A stretch of DNA of 64,000 nucleotides from Salinimicrobium sediminis (GTDB taxonomy: Bacteria > Bacteroidota > Bacteroidia > Flavobacteriales > Flavobacteriaceae): the NCBI RefSeq assembly GCF_900215295.1, contig NZ_OCMF01000001.1:1-64000 (forward strand). Direction: 5' to 3'. Of the stretch, positions 54,042 to 63,458 are shown piece by piece (within the stretch, counting starts at the first letter, position 1; every line of letters starts with the position of its first letter). Both the position numbers and the translations under genes were made by a program. The notes beneath the pieces were generated by a model. That model ran no database searches. It was not told the origin of the DNA and saw nothing but the letters and a program-made list of their open reading frames with translations.

Positions 54042-55058
54042 CTAAGTACGCAATATCTCTAACCACATCAATTTCACTCTCTCCCAATCAAAAGCCTCTA
54101 CTTTATTTCTTGCTGCAACTGTTCTTTCCAGGGAACGATGTGGATCCCGGAGGAGGTTGTTGACGGAAACAGCCATACGTTCCGGATCTTTGGGTGGGAC
54201 CAGCACCCCGTCTATGTCGGCAGAAATGAGGTATGGGAGTCCGCCGGCCTTTGTAGAAATCACGGGCATACCGAGAGCCATAGCCTCAACTACGCTTACG
54301 GGGTTGTTGTCGATATTTGTCGTGTTTAGAAAAATGTCAAAATCGGCAGCAAAGGCTGTCCAATCTTCTCTTGATAAGCGACCGGGAAAGCGAACCGGCA
54401 GCCGGTGTAGTTTAGCATAGCGAATACAATCCTTCCAGGAGTCATCTTTCTTTGGGCCTATCATGCAGAGTTCGGCATCCGGATATTCAGGCAGCAGGAG
54501 TTCCAACACCTTTATTGCCAGCAGCGGATTATAGATCTCTGCAAAGGCACGTACCCACAAAAGTTTTGGCCGAAGCTCATTTCGTTCTTTGTATTGATAA
54601 TCTTTCAGGTTTATGCTGTTAGGTATATATCTCACGTTTGTAAATCCTGCCTGCTGAAAAATAGTTTTCATGTATAGCGAAGGAGCCACATTTAGAAAAG
54701 CCTTCCCAAAGAGCTTTTTTGATGCTTCGGGCGAGCTTTCCAGTCTATTCGGTAATTCTCCCCCATGAAGTATGGGAATATATTTTAGATTAAGCTTTTG
54801 ACATAGTCGGCCGACTGCATAAGCATACCAGAAATTTTGAGTGCTGTAAGTATCGATAAGGACGTAGTCTGCAGTTTTTCTGTACCTGTAAACCAGCAAG
54901 AGCATTTCCACAATGCGAAATAGTTTGTTCTTTTTTGAAGAGGCTGTTTTTACATTAAATCCTTCTTCTCTGAGTAGTGGTGCCAGAGTGTCGATGGAGG
55001 TGGGAGTGCCGCCGCTGGTGTATAATTTGTTACCTATGTAGATTAGGTTTTTCAGGAT
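54042..55058 (-). CDS. GT4 glycosyltransferase with no ordinary start codon
   Basis: The frame runs without a stop from 55058 to 54042 and encodes a whole GT4 enzyme: KNLIYIGNKLYTSGGTPTSIDTLAPLLREEGFNV aligns with the start of the intact paralogue at 55571-56587. Yet no ATG, GTG or TTG exists before the GTG at 54911, which would drop 48 residues of the first Rossmann half. Where the paralogue has ATG this one has ATC (55056-55058) or CTG (55053-55055). Either a start-codon mutation or use of a rare codon is possible. The C-half (NNPVSVVEAMALGMPVISTKAGG) is intact. About half of the residues match the paralogue. Confidence 0.75.
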   Translation of the reverse strand: MLKNLIYIGNKLYTSGGTPTSIDTLAPLLREEGFNVKTASSKKNKLFRIVEMLLLVYRYRKTADYVLIDTYSTQNFWYAYAVGRLCQKLNLKYIPILHGGELPNRLESSPEASKKLFGKAFLNVAPSLYMKTIFQQAGFTNVRYIPNSINLKDYQYKERNELRPKLLWVRAFAEIYNPLLAIKVLELLLPEYPDAELCMIGPKKDDSWKDCIRYAKLHRLPVRFPGRLSREDWTAFAADFDIFLNTTNIDNNPVSVVEAMALGMPVISTKAGGLPYLISADIDGVLVPPKDPERMAVSVNNLLRDPHRSLERTVAARNKVEAFDWERVKLMWLEILRT

Positions 55059-55084
55059 CTGCTTAAAATGTTTGAGTAAAAGTA

Positions 55085-55560
55085 TATAATTTTAGTAGAA
55101 TTTCACCCTGAGCTCTGACCGTCTTAAGGAAAGGTGGAAGGAGTTTTTTATTAAATGATAATTTTGGACCATTTGCTTCTTTTCCCGTTTTACCCCAACC
55201 CTAAAGGGAGCAGGGAAAAGCGTTCTATCAAACCAATGTCCATTAAGTAATTACTAATAATAGTTTTGGATTTAAAACGGCCTATCGAAAATTTTGCGTG
55301 AAAATTGAAATGATCCCGATAGCTATCGGGAGTAAAATTTTAGGCTGTTTGAGCGTAATGATTTATAGTTTTAAAAGAAATTTTTCCCGCGAGTTCCTAA
55401 AATTTAGGCTCCGAATGAAAATATTAGCAACATTTTCGTAAGCCTAGACTTTTTTGGTTCTTTTTTGGGCGATGCAAAAAAGAACATGCAATTTGTTAAA
55501 ATTCATTCTCTTGCCCCCGCTCTAAAGGTCGGTGGGCAGAAGAAAGAATGAATTTGAGTT
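55085..55560. repeat. Gene-free spacer between GT4 paralogues, repeat-like
   Basis: Contains TCCCGATAGCTATCGGGA (55314-55331), direct repeats TAAAATTTTAGGCT / TAAAATTTAGGCT, a hairpin GTTCTTTTTTG / CAAAAAAGAAC (55457-55485), and two decayed GC-rich palindromes (55193-55215 and 55513-55537). No gene. It breaks the otherwise continuous leftward gene cluster. Confidence 0.65.
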
Positions 55561-55570
55561 ACATCATACC

Positions 55571-56587
55571 TTATCCATTCAAAACAGAAATCCACTCCTC
55601 CTTCACAATTTCCCAGTCGAACTGTTTGACCTTCTCATAAGCGGCTTGTGCAATTTGCTGACACTTTTGAGAGTTCTCAAGCAGTTCTTCTATGGCAGCG
55701 ACCATAGCGGGGACATCGTTTTGCGGGACTAGGATGCCATCTTTGCCGTTTTCTATGAGGTAAGGCATGCCACCAACGTCTGTGGAGATGACGGGAAGTC
55801 CAAGAGCCATGGCTTCTATAACACTTATAGGCGTATTATCAACATCGGTAGAATTAATAAAGAAGTCGTAGTCAACAGAAAGAGCTGCCCAATCCCTCTT
55901 TTTCATCTTTCCCGGGAATTCCACGGGTAAATGGTGTTGTGCTGCGTATTCCATGCACTTTTCCATTGAACCGTCCTTCTCAGGTCCTACCATGCACATT
56001 TTTGCCTCCGGATGTTTGCGATATATCTGTTCAAAAACCTTTACTGCCATCATGGGATTATAGCGCTCCTGAAATCTGCGGACCCAAAGGAAATTTGGTT
56101 TAAAAGTCTTCCTCTCCTTAAAAGGATAATTTTCCAGAGTGATGGAATTTGGAATGATACGGGAATTGGTAAACCCGTGATCAACAAAAATATCATATAA
56201 AAAATGAGAGGGCGCTACATTTAGTCGGGCGTTACCGAAGAGAGACTTTGTAAGGTTTGGAGTTTTGTCCAGCCGTTCCTTTAGGTTTCCTCCGTGTAAG
56301 ATAGGTATATAAGGCAGTTTTAACTGCTGACACAGCTTACCAATGCTGTAGGCATAATAAAAATTTTGGGCGCCATAGGTATCGATAAGCACCACATCGG
56401 TATCCTTACGATGACTCCAAATAAGCGAAAGCATTTCCACCAGGCGCAGCGCCTTATTATCTTTAGCAGAGGCCGTTTTCACCCAATATCCCTCCTGCTT
56501 CAATACTTCGCTGAAAAAAGAAATATAGGTAGCGGTAAAAGTAGGATTGGATAGATTGTTACCTATATAAAGAATTCTTTTTTTCAT
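55571..56587 (-). CDS. Glycosyltransferase family 4
   Basis: 338 residues from the ATG at 56587 (a TTG lies one codon earlier). GT-B fold: RILYIGNNLSNPTFTATYISFFSEVLKQEGY at the start, IPNSITLENYPF in the middle, then VDNTPISVIEAMALGLPVISTDVGGMPYLIENGKDGILVP with the E-x7-E donor motif. It is the paralogue of the gene at 54042-55058, which probably arose by duplication. Separated by 3 bp from the polymerase-like gene upstream. Confidence 0.9.
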   Translation of the reverse strand: MKKRILYIGNNLSNPTFTATYISFFSEVLKQEGYWVKTASAKDNKALRLVEMLSLIWSHRKDTDVVLIDTYGAQNFYYAYSIGKLCQQLKLPYIPILHGGNLKERLDKTPNLTKSLFGNARLNVAPSHFLYDIFVDHGFTNSRIIPNSITLENYPFKERKTFKPNFLWVRRFQERYNPMMAVKVFEQIYRKHPEAKMCMVGPEKDGSMEKCMEYAAQHHLPVEFPGKMKKRDWAALSVDYDFFINSTDVDNTPISVIEAMALGLPVISTDVGGMPYLIENGKDGILVPQNDVPAMVAAIEELLENSQKCQQIAQAAYEKVKQFDWEIVKEEWISVLNG

Positions 56588-56590
56588 CAA

Positions 56591-57964
56591 CTATTCTATA
56601 GCCGTACCGGCCGTTTTTGCTTCAAGGCGTTTTATTTTCCCTGGTTTCTTCTTGTCCTCCACAATGTATAAAAGGGCCAGTCCATACACAAAAGCCGGTA
56701 GGGCGATCCTCATGGCCGAATGATTTATGGTGAGGAACCAAAAGGCGACAAAGGCTAAAAAGTAGTAATTATTTTTAAATTTCAGCCAAAACAATAAAGG
56801 CACAAATATAAGAATAAGGATCGCAAAAATACCAAACATGCCGTGTTCCGATAAGAGACGACTTAATTCATTGTGAGAAGCTACTGCCCAACCTCTGAAT
56901 TTTTTTCCTCTATCCACTCCAATACCTATAAAGGGATTATTATAAAAACCCTCCAATTCAGTTACAAATAACTCCACCCTTCCTGTAGTAATATCATCTT
57001 TTAGCTCTCCTGAAGCGTCACGACCGGTATACCTGTTCACAATTAGCCCCTGTGTCTCTCTAGCAGTGTAACCAACTACCAATAATGCTGCTATTCCCAA
57101 CATCCCTAACTTAAAGAGAATTCCACTTCTTTCGTGTGCGTTTTGCTTGTAGTAAAAAAGAAGCACAAAAGCTACTATACAAATAATAGCCGTTACAACG
57201 CCTCCTCTTGAAAAGGTAACAAGGGCCCTGTAACTCATCAAAGCAAAAAGGATCAAGTCAACCACATTTATAAATTTATTCTTAATAGTGAAAAGGCGCA
57301 TAAAAAGTATAACTGCACCTAATCCTAATACTGTAGCAATTTGGTTGGGGCCGTAGCCCCCGGAAGTTGCAAAATTTGAGTTGGTACCATACATCAAGGT
57401 TTCCCCCACACTTGGGGTACGGAAATACAAATAAACCATATTTGACACCAAAGGCAGCACCAGCATTAAAAGCACTAAATTAAATTCCTTTTTAGATATT
57501 TTTTTGTAATAACAATAGAGTGCAGATATACCAAGACAAACAGGACCACTCAAATTAAAAGCTACAGATCTTCTAAATTCACCTAAAGTACTATCCATAG
57601 ACTGAGACGCAACAAAAATAGCCGGAAACAGAAGAAGGAGGTAAATCCAATAGGGAATAGTTTTCGCTGATGCACCTTTATAGAACATTCCAATCAACAA
57701 AAATAGAATAACTGAATACTTTCCTGTTTCCCAAAAAACCGTTGCATGGGTCATCCGAAAAAAAACTTCGCCCCCGGCCATGTAGGCAGCAGCCATTAAG
57801 GCCTCGTTATTTCTATTGCGGTTATTTATGACCAGCAAAATAAGCATTACCAAAACTACCGGAAGAATCAAAGCAGCCAAAGGTCTGTATAAAAACACTA
57901 CAAATCCCAGGGCTACATGAAGCAGCACAAGTGTAAAATAATTATAATTTAATATGCTCCCCAT
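56591..57964 (-). CDS. O-antigen ligase/polymerase family protein
   Basis: 457 residues with about 12 membrane helices and a large extracytoplasmic loop (about 300-365) that contains ELEGFYNNPFIGIGVDRGKKFRGWAVASHNELSRLLSEHGMFGIF, the Wzy_C/O-antigen-ligase region with conserved His and Gly. It polymerises repeat units or joins chain to lipid; which one cannot be told. It overlaps the upstream glycosyltransferase gene by 23 bp. Confidence 0.88.
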   Translation of the reverse strand: MGSILNYNYFTLVLLHVALGFVVFLYRPLAALILPVVLVMLILLVINNRNRNNEALMAAAYMAGGEVFFRMTHATVFWETGKYSVILFLLIGMFYKGASAKTIPYWIYLLLLFPAIFVASQSMDSTLGEFRRSVAFNLSGPVCLGISALYCYYKKISKKEFNLVLLMLVLPLVSNMVYLYFRTPSVGETLMYGTNSNFATSGGYGPNQIATVLGLGAVILFMRLFTIKNKFINVVDLILFALMSYRALVTFSRGGVVTAIICIVAFVLLFYYKQNAHERSGILFKLGMLGIAALLVVGYTARETQGLIVNRYTGRDASGELKDDITTGRVELFVTELEGFYNNPFIGIGVDRGKKFRGWAVASHNELSRLLSEHGMFGIFAILILIFVPLLFWLKFKNNYYFLAFVAFWFLTINHSAMRIALPAFVYGLALLYIVEDKKKPGKIKRLEAKTAGTAIE

Positions 57965-59078
57965 AACCCATTACCTCCTTCTGCAAAATTTTTTCCTGAA
58001 CTTCGTTTAAAAAAGAATTAAAAGTAAATTGGTAGGACAACATATAATTCCGTTTCACAATTTCCCTGTAATCTTCGTTCTTCAGCAAGAAGCTTTTTTT
58101 CAAAATGGAAAATAATCTTTCTTTAGTTATCGGCATTATTAAAAATCCGTTTTCTCCATCTTTAATTATTTGTCCAATGCAGGAGACATCTGAAACTATA
58201 GGTACACACCCATAATTCATTCCTTCAGCTATCACCTTTGGGAAACCCTCACTTAGAGAAGGCAGAACAATAAAGTGACACTTTGAAAGAATTACATGTA
58301 CCTTTTCTCTTGGTTGAAAACCGTGAAAGACAATTCCGGGGATCATTTGTTCATATTTCTCTTTTAATTGCCCATCTCCTACGATATGCACCTGGTTAAA
58401 TTTTAGTCTGAGATCTACCAAAGCAGACATGAAAATATCGAAACCTTTCTTTTCAGTCAGGCTTCCTACAAAACATATATTGGCACCCTCTGTAATTGTT
58501 TTTTGTTCAATTATGCTCTTTCCTAATTCCCTATTCTGTTGAGTTAAACAGGGGTTTTCAAAAGGAACAATGTTCTCAGCCTGATCTGGCCAGGAACCAT
58601 TCACAGTAACCTTACGACTCTGCTGCTTTAACATCCAGCGTTGCAAGGCATACCCGAAGGGAGGATTTTTTTGTTGCCAATTACCGGCATATTTGAACCA
58701 GCCCTTCTTCTTATATTTCATGGTTAGGTAAGGGATAAGATAGATACCTATTCCGGTCGGGGCCCGAAACTGAAATATATCTGATTTTTTCAATACCCCT
58801 GATACAATACCTATTGTTTTCCTCAATTGGCTTAAAACCGTCCATTTTTCTTTTAGAGAATTTCCTCCGGAAGGCGGCAGAGGTACAAATTCCACCTTGT
58901 TAGACTGGTAGGGAACCGCGCTGCGAGGAGCATTTTCATCATGTAGAAAGGCAACATGATAGATCTTTTTGAAAATTAATGACAGATGATCGATTTCAGC
59001 CACTGTTGGTCCCCATCCCACAATGCGTCCATCGGATGTTCTGTAGTGAGCAGTATGTGAAATAATTGCTAGGGTCAT
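57942..59078 (-). CDS. Glycosyltransferase family 4
   Basis: 378 residues from the ATG at 59078, which overlaps the previous stop as ATGA; a longer upstream frame is not used. GT-B fold with NICFVGSLTEKKGFDIFMSAL, VHIVGDGQLKEKYEQM, HFIVLPSLSEGFPKVIAEGMNYGCVPIVSDV and an N-terminal HTAHYRTSDGRIVGWGPTVAEIDHL. Cytoplasmic, acting on a lipid-linked oligosaccharide. Donor sugar unknown. Confidence 0.9.
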   Translation of the reverse strand: MTLAIISHTAHYRTSDGRIVGWGPTVAEIDHLSLIFKKIYHVAFLHDENAPRSAVPYQSNKVEFVPLPPSGGNSLKEKWTVLSQLRKTIGIVSGVLKKSDIFQFRAPTGIGIYLIPYLTMKYKKKGWFKYAGNWQQKNPPFGYALQRWMLKQQSRKVTVNGSWPDQAENIVPFENPCLTQQNRELGKSIIEQKTITEGANICFVGSLTEKKGFDIFMSALVDLRLKFNQVHIVGDGQLKEKYEQMIPGIVFHGFQPREKVHVILSKCHFIVLPSLSEGFPKVIAEGMNYGCVPIVSDVSCIGQIIKDGENGFLIMPITKERLFSILKKSFLLKNEDYREIVKRNYMLSYQFTFNSFLNEVQEKILQKEVMGYGEHIKL

Positions 59079-60169
59079 TCTTCCAGTATTTGTATATATT
59101 TCCCTACCACGTTTTCCCAACGGAACTTCTGGGCCCACTCCATAGCGTTAGAACTATATTCCTGATAATCCTCGAGAATTCTATTAACTGCTGCAAATAC
59201 TTCTTCCGTATTGCTTTTATTAACCACCAATCCTGAAAAACCATCCTGAACAGCTTCTTCAATTCCGCATCCTTTCGAACCTACGGATGGAATACCAAGA
59301 GAATTGGCTTCAAGTATGGCAATACCAAATCCTTCTACATCACCCTCTTCCGTATTTTCACTTAACATCATGAAAATATCAGCTTTTCCAAGCAAGGTAC
59401 ATTTTTCAGCTTCACTCACAGCACCACAGAAAACAACTGCCTTTTCGACCTCAAGTTCTCTTGCCAGGTTTTGTAACTTCTCTATTTCACTAGGAATACC
59501 TACTATATAATATCTAAGATCGGGATATTTCTCAAGAAGGCGGGGAAGAGTTTTAATAACATTCTGTTGTCCCTTTCTTTGAGTTACATTCCCAACGGTG
59601 ATCAGAATAGGCCCGGTTTCAGATCTACTATTTTCCATCGGGGAACAAAAAAGACGAAAACCATTATGGATAACATGTACTTCTTTTAAAGATGAAAGTT
59701 TAAGCAGGGATTTTGTGAAGTTACTAACAGAAATTACTTTATCAAAACGTCTTAAAGAAAATTCTGTAAAGCTCCGTAAACCTTTATGTGGTAGTAAAAG
59801 CTCACTTCCATGGACTATGGCAATATTTTTTTTCTTCTTACAAAATGATAACAATGCTCCTAACCACAATTGAAATTTGCCTGAAGCCAAAATCACTTCA
59901 CTCCTACCCGCCAGATAAAAAGCCATTTTTATTCTGTGCAAATAACTTAAAATCATCAGCTTTTTTCTCGGAATTCTTATCACCTGGAACTCGAGAGCAG
60001 CATCAAACTTACTTTCTTCTTCTCCTTTTGCTGAACGTCTGTCAGTAAGAACAGTAACAGTATACCCGTGATCTGCCAAACCCTGAGCAAGATTATAGGA
60101 ATGATTTCCAATACCGCCGGGCTGAGGTGGAAATTCGGAAGTAAATATGGAAATTTTACTTAAACTCAT
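59075..60169 (-). CDS. Glycosyltransferase family 4
   Basis: 364 residues; N-terminal IFTSEFPPQPGGIGNHSYNLAQGLADHGYTVTVLTDRRS with the GG-loop, then ITVGNVTQRKGQQNVIKTL, RYYIVGIPSEIEKLQ, and TEEGDVEGFGIAILEANSLGIPSVGSKGCGIEEAV with the E-x7-E donor motif. It overlaps the upstream GT2 gene by 14 bp. Confidence 0.9.
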   Translation of the reverse strand: MSLSKISIFTSEFPPQPGGIGNHSYNLAQGLADHGYTVTVLTDRRSAKGEEESKFDAALEFQVIRIPRKKLMILSYLHRIKMAFYLAGRSEVILASGKFQLWLGALLSFCKKKKNIAIVHGSELLLPHKGLRSFTEFSLRRFDKVISVSNFTKSLLKLSSLKEVHVIHNGFRLFCSPMENSRSETGPILITVGNVTQRKGQQNVIKTLPRLLEKYPDLRYYIVGIPSEIEKLQNLARELEVEKAVVFCGAVSEAEKCTLLGKADIFMMLSENTEEGDVEGFGIAILEANSLGIPSVGSKGCGIEEAVQDGFSGLVVNKSNTEEVFAAVNRILEDYQEYSSNAMEWAQKFRWENVVGKYIQILEE

Positions 60170-61484
60170 GAATTCGTGCTCCTTGCTCTAATTTTTTAGT
60201 TGCCAGTCTCCAGGAAATCAAAACCTGAAGCAAGACCAATGGAAACAAAAGTAGAGAGATAAATGCTCCAAACACTACAAATTTTCTTTCATTTCTGTAC
60301 CGATAAGGTATTATAGAAGGCGGTACTGATTTTAGCAGAGCTAGAATGCTTCTTTTTGTACCAAAATATTTCCTGTAATAGTATAAGACACTGGGAACAG
60401 GTCTGGGAGAAAATAAATTTTTGGGTCGGAAAGAATCCCAACTACCCAGTTCTCTTAATCCTCCACTATGCGCTTTAAGATCAGTACAGTAAGCATAAGG
60501 ATTGGAAATACTTCTAAAGCCAAAAAGAAAAGCTCTTAAACCAAATTCCCCATCCCCCATTCTCTGCTTTTCGAACTGCCTGTCGAACAGACCTGTTTTT
60601 TTAAAAATGTGTTTGTAGAGCATTGCGTTTCCGGAAGCAAATTGCGAGGCAATCGCAAAAAATGATCGGTCTTGAGGAATCTCCGCTCCCTCCGGGAAAA
60701 AAACCCCGGCTGAAATATCTGCATCGAAAAAATCCAGACAAACCAAATGACTGCTTAACCAGTCTGTAGGTATTCGCACATCATCTTCAGAAAATGCAAC
60801 AATATTGGCTTTGGCCTCCTCTACCGCCCTGTTGCGGGCGAGCCACAGCGCTTTTTCCCTCTGTTTCAGCACCTTGATCTGCAGCCGAAAATCTGAATAG
60901 AAATCCTCCCTAAAGGGTTGTGATTGATCAACAATAATAATTTCGAAATTTTTATAATCCTGTCTCTCAAAATCAGATAAGACATCCCCCAGGTATTCAT
61001 AGCGATTTAAAGTGGGAATAATAACACTAACGAGCGGATTTTCCTTTACCAGAGAAGATTGGTAATTGTCCCATTCCAAATCGTTATTTAGGATGGAAAA
61101 ATTTGTTATCCTTTTTTTACTGCTACTCCGTCTCCAGGCAATGACCTCTTTAACGATGTTTTTGAAAGTCAGCACTCGTAGGAGAAAAACATACACCGCC
61201 CAAACCGGGTGAAAATATTTTCTGAGAAAACGATATTCATCCTCCAGAGGGATTTCTTTAAACTTTGAATATGTTGGAGCTGGACCTGTATACCCAAATT
61301 TTACAGCCCGCCAGGATCTGTCATATTCAGCGGCAGAGGAACTAATGAAATCCTGATCGGGAAGGATCTGTTCCAATACTCTCTCGGGCAGATGGGAAAC
61401 AACAGGGAAGATCGAAGTTCCATCCTTTCGGTATAACTGGAAGTAATGTGTCGGTTGAAGATATTTCAGGAATTGGAACATCAT
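60156..61484 (-). CDS. Glycosyltransferase family 2, membrane associated
   Basis: 442 residues; a 150-residue N-terminal extension precedes the GT-A domain (NPLVSVIIPTLNRYEYLGDVLSDFERQDYKNFEIIIVDQSQPF), with the metal motif AFSEDDVRIP and GDGEFGLRAF near the acceptor site. C-terminal hydrophobic helix (VVFGAFISLLLFPLVLLQVLISW) anchors it. It starts MMF with two ATGs at 61484 and 61481; either is possible. Confidence 0.88.
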   Translation of the reverse strand: MMFQFLKYLQPTHYFQLYRKDGTSIFPVVSHLPERVLEQILPDQDFISSSAAEYDRSWRAVKFGYTGPAPTYSKFKEIPLEDEYRFLRKYFHPVWAVYVFLLRVLTFKNIVKEVIAWRRSSSKKRITNFSILNNDLEWDNYQSSLVKENPLVSVIIPTLNRYEYLGDVLSDFERQDYKNFEIIIVDQSQPFREDFYSDFRLQIKVLKQREKALWLARNRAVEEAKANIVAFSEDDVRIPTDWLSSHLVCLDFFDADISAGVFFPEGAEIPQDRSFFAIASQFASGNAMLYKHIFKKTGLFDRQFEKQRMGDGEFGLRAFLFGFRSISNPYAYCTDLKAHSGGLRELGSWDSFRPKNLFSPRPVPSVLYYYRKYFGTKRSILALLKSVPPSIIPYRYRNERKFVVFGAFISLLLFPLVLLQVLISWRLATKKLEQGARIHEFK

Positions 61485-61505
61485 AATTTTCTGAGAGAGA
61501 ACATT

Positions 61506-62378
61506 TTATTTTTGACTGATTTCGGAAAAAACTGAATTATAAATTCTTTCAATTTCCTGCTGTTTTTCAACTAGATAATTTTCAGTATATCTTAGTTTAC
61601 ACCTTCCAATGATCTCCTCTACAGATAAATCCGGCCTATAATCAAGATGTTCAGGATCAACATCCATTCCCAGGTAATAATCGCAAAACTTAAAAATGCC
61701 GCCAACCGGCCTGTCTCCTAACCGAAGGTGAATATTCGGAATTCTGAATGAATCGGCAAAAATAAGTCCGTGAAGGGAAGAGGAAGCTATAAAACGACAT
61801 TGCTTAATCTGTTTGGCTACCTTAAATGGATGATCTCTCGGATCTATGATCTTAGTTTCAGCAACACAAGATAAATGTTTAATAAAATCTATATCTCTTT
61901 TATGGGGGACTATTCCCAATTTAAACTTTTTCTTCTCCTGACATGGGTATATTTTAGAAGCAAGTATTCCCGGATCAGCATATAAAACTTCAGAGGGGGC
62001 ATCACATCTTTTTCCGCTCAGGGGTCCTCTGATTATTCTTATTTTCCATTGATTAGAATTTCTTACATATCTTTCCGAAATAAAACCTGCACCAAGTATA
62101 TATCCTGAATATTCTCTTTTAAAGTTTCCAAGAATCGATCCTGTGAAAACGGTTTGACTTTTTTCGGGAACAACATAAATTAATTCTGCATCAAAATAAT
62201 TAACAAGATCTCTGTTAAAGCTATCTCCAAAATTATTGATGCGGGCATAATAAGAATAAATTATTCTTTGGTTAAAAATTTTGGCCTTCAATTTCCTCCA
62301 ATTATTTACCTGATCAAGATATAACCGGTGAAAAATAAGATAGGTAGTTTTAAAAAAAGAATATTTCCCTTTTGCCAT
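61506..62378 (-). CDS. Polysaccharide pyruvyl transferase family protein
   Basis: 290 residues; NNFGDSFNRDLVNYF near the N-terminus, GYILGAGFISERY, KIRIIRGPLSGKRC, LYADPGILASKIYP and the late FIASSSLHGLIFADSFRIPNI are the family marks of the PS_pyruv_trans domain. Such enzymes add a pyruvate ketal to a sugar or act in related exopolysaccharide steps; pyruvylation is inferred. Confidence 0.87.
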   Translation of the reverse strand: MAKGKYSFFKTTYLIFHRLYLDQVNNWRKLKAKIFNQRIIYSYYARINNFGDSFNRDLVNYFDAELIYVVPEKSQTVFTGSILGNFKREYSGYILGAGFISERYVRNSNQWKIRIIRGPLSGKRCDAPSEVLYADPGILASKIYPCQEKKKFKLGIVPHKRDIDFIKHLSCVAETKIIDPRDHPFKVAKQIKQCRFIASSSLHGLIFADSFRIPNIHLRLGDRPVGGIFKFCDYYLGMDVDPEHLDYRPDLSVEEIIGRCKLRYTENYLVEKQQEIERIYNSVFSEISQK

Positions 62379-62390
62379 TCCTGAAATTTC

Positions 62391-63458
62391 TTATTCTATT
62401 AGAACGTCGAGAACTTCCCGGTATATTTTCTCTTTTTTAAAATGTTCTGTATACAAGGTTTTATAAAAATCCCGGTCTATTCTTTTCTGACCTACAATAT
62501 CAGAAATTTTATTAGCTAACGCTTCAGGATCTTCAGGATCGAAAAGAATCTCTTTGACATCCTTGTTTTCTTTATTCACAAAATCAAGGGCCCCAAATCT
62601 ATCTGATACAAGAACAGGTATACCTAAAGAAAGTGCTTCAATAAAAACCAATCCAAAAGATTCAAAAAGACTAGGTAAAACGATCAGATCCATTTTTTTA
62701 TAAAAATCCACCATCTGGCCTGCTGACAAAACACCTAAAAAGTTCACTTCCTCTCCAAGGTTGAGTTTGCTCACCTGCATTTCCAGGTTTTTGCGGTTAG
62801 GTCCATCTCCCGCCAAATAAAATTTCAGCTCTTTCGAAGCATTAGCTTTTGCCGAGGCAAGAGCCGTTATAATTACCTGCTGATTTTTAATTATTGTAAA
62901 TCTTCCGGGGCAACCTATTAAAAATTGATCGCTTGTTTCTCCTATTGCGATCAGGTTTGGTTTAACCTCCTGAATATTTGACCAAAAAGGTATAGGGATA
63001 ATTTTTGACCCTTTAACGTGAAAAACCTCCTTTAGCTCTTTCTCAAGAATACAGGAATTGACTATGATCTTGTCGGCAAGTTTATAGAACTGCCTCTTTA
63101 TCATAATTACATAATGTCCCGGATCACCGTGTTTTTTTAAAGAGTGTACCCAGACAATATTTCTTTTTATTTTCAAAATTTTACCGGCTAACATGGAGGG
63201 ATTAGCATAACTAAAATTGGAAATAATAACATCGGGAGAAATTTCATTTATGGATCTAAAAATTCTAAAATAGTCGCTTCCATAACCTCCTTTTTTTTCT
63301 ACAATAATTTCTATACTTCCAACCTTATATCTTCCCGGGTGTTCTTTTAAAGAATATACCTTTACTTCATGACCATCTTCAATTAGCTGTTGACCTAAGT
63401 CCATGAAAAAATCAGAGAGTAATCCTTTGTTGTAGGTAAAAAGAAATAAAATCTTCAT
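62391..63458 (-). CDS. Glycosyltransferase family 4
   Basis: 355 residues; KILFLFTYNKGLLSDFFMDLGQQLIEDGHEV at the start, FLIGCPGRFTIIKNQQVIITAL, KFYLAGDGPNRKNLEMQV, and DLIVLPSLFESFGLVFIEALSLGIPVLVSDRFGALDFV with the donor motif. It overlaps the upstream sulfotransferase gene by one base (TAATG), so it is cotranslated. Confidence 0.9.
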   Translation of the reverse strand: MKILFLFTYNKGLLSDFFMDLGQQLIEDGHEVKVYSLKEHPGRYKVGSIEIIVEKKGGYGSDYFRIFRSINEISPDVIISNFSYANPSMLAGKILKIKRNIVWVHSLKKHGDPGHYVIMIKRQFYKLADKIIVNSCILEKELKEVFHVKGSKIIPIPFWSNIQEVKPNLIAIGETSDQFLIGCPGRFTIIKNQQVIITALASAKANASKELKFYLAGDGPNRKNLEMQVSKLNLGEEVNFLGVLSAGQMVDFYKKMDLIVLPSLFESFGLVFIEALSLGIPVLVSDRFGALDFVNKENKDVKEILFDPEDPEALANKISDIVGQKRIDRDFYKTLYTEHFKKEKIYREVLDVLIE

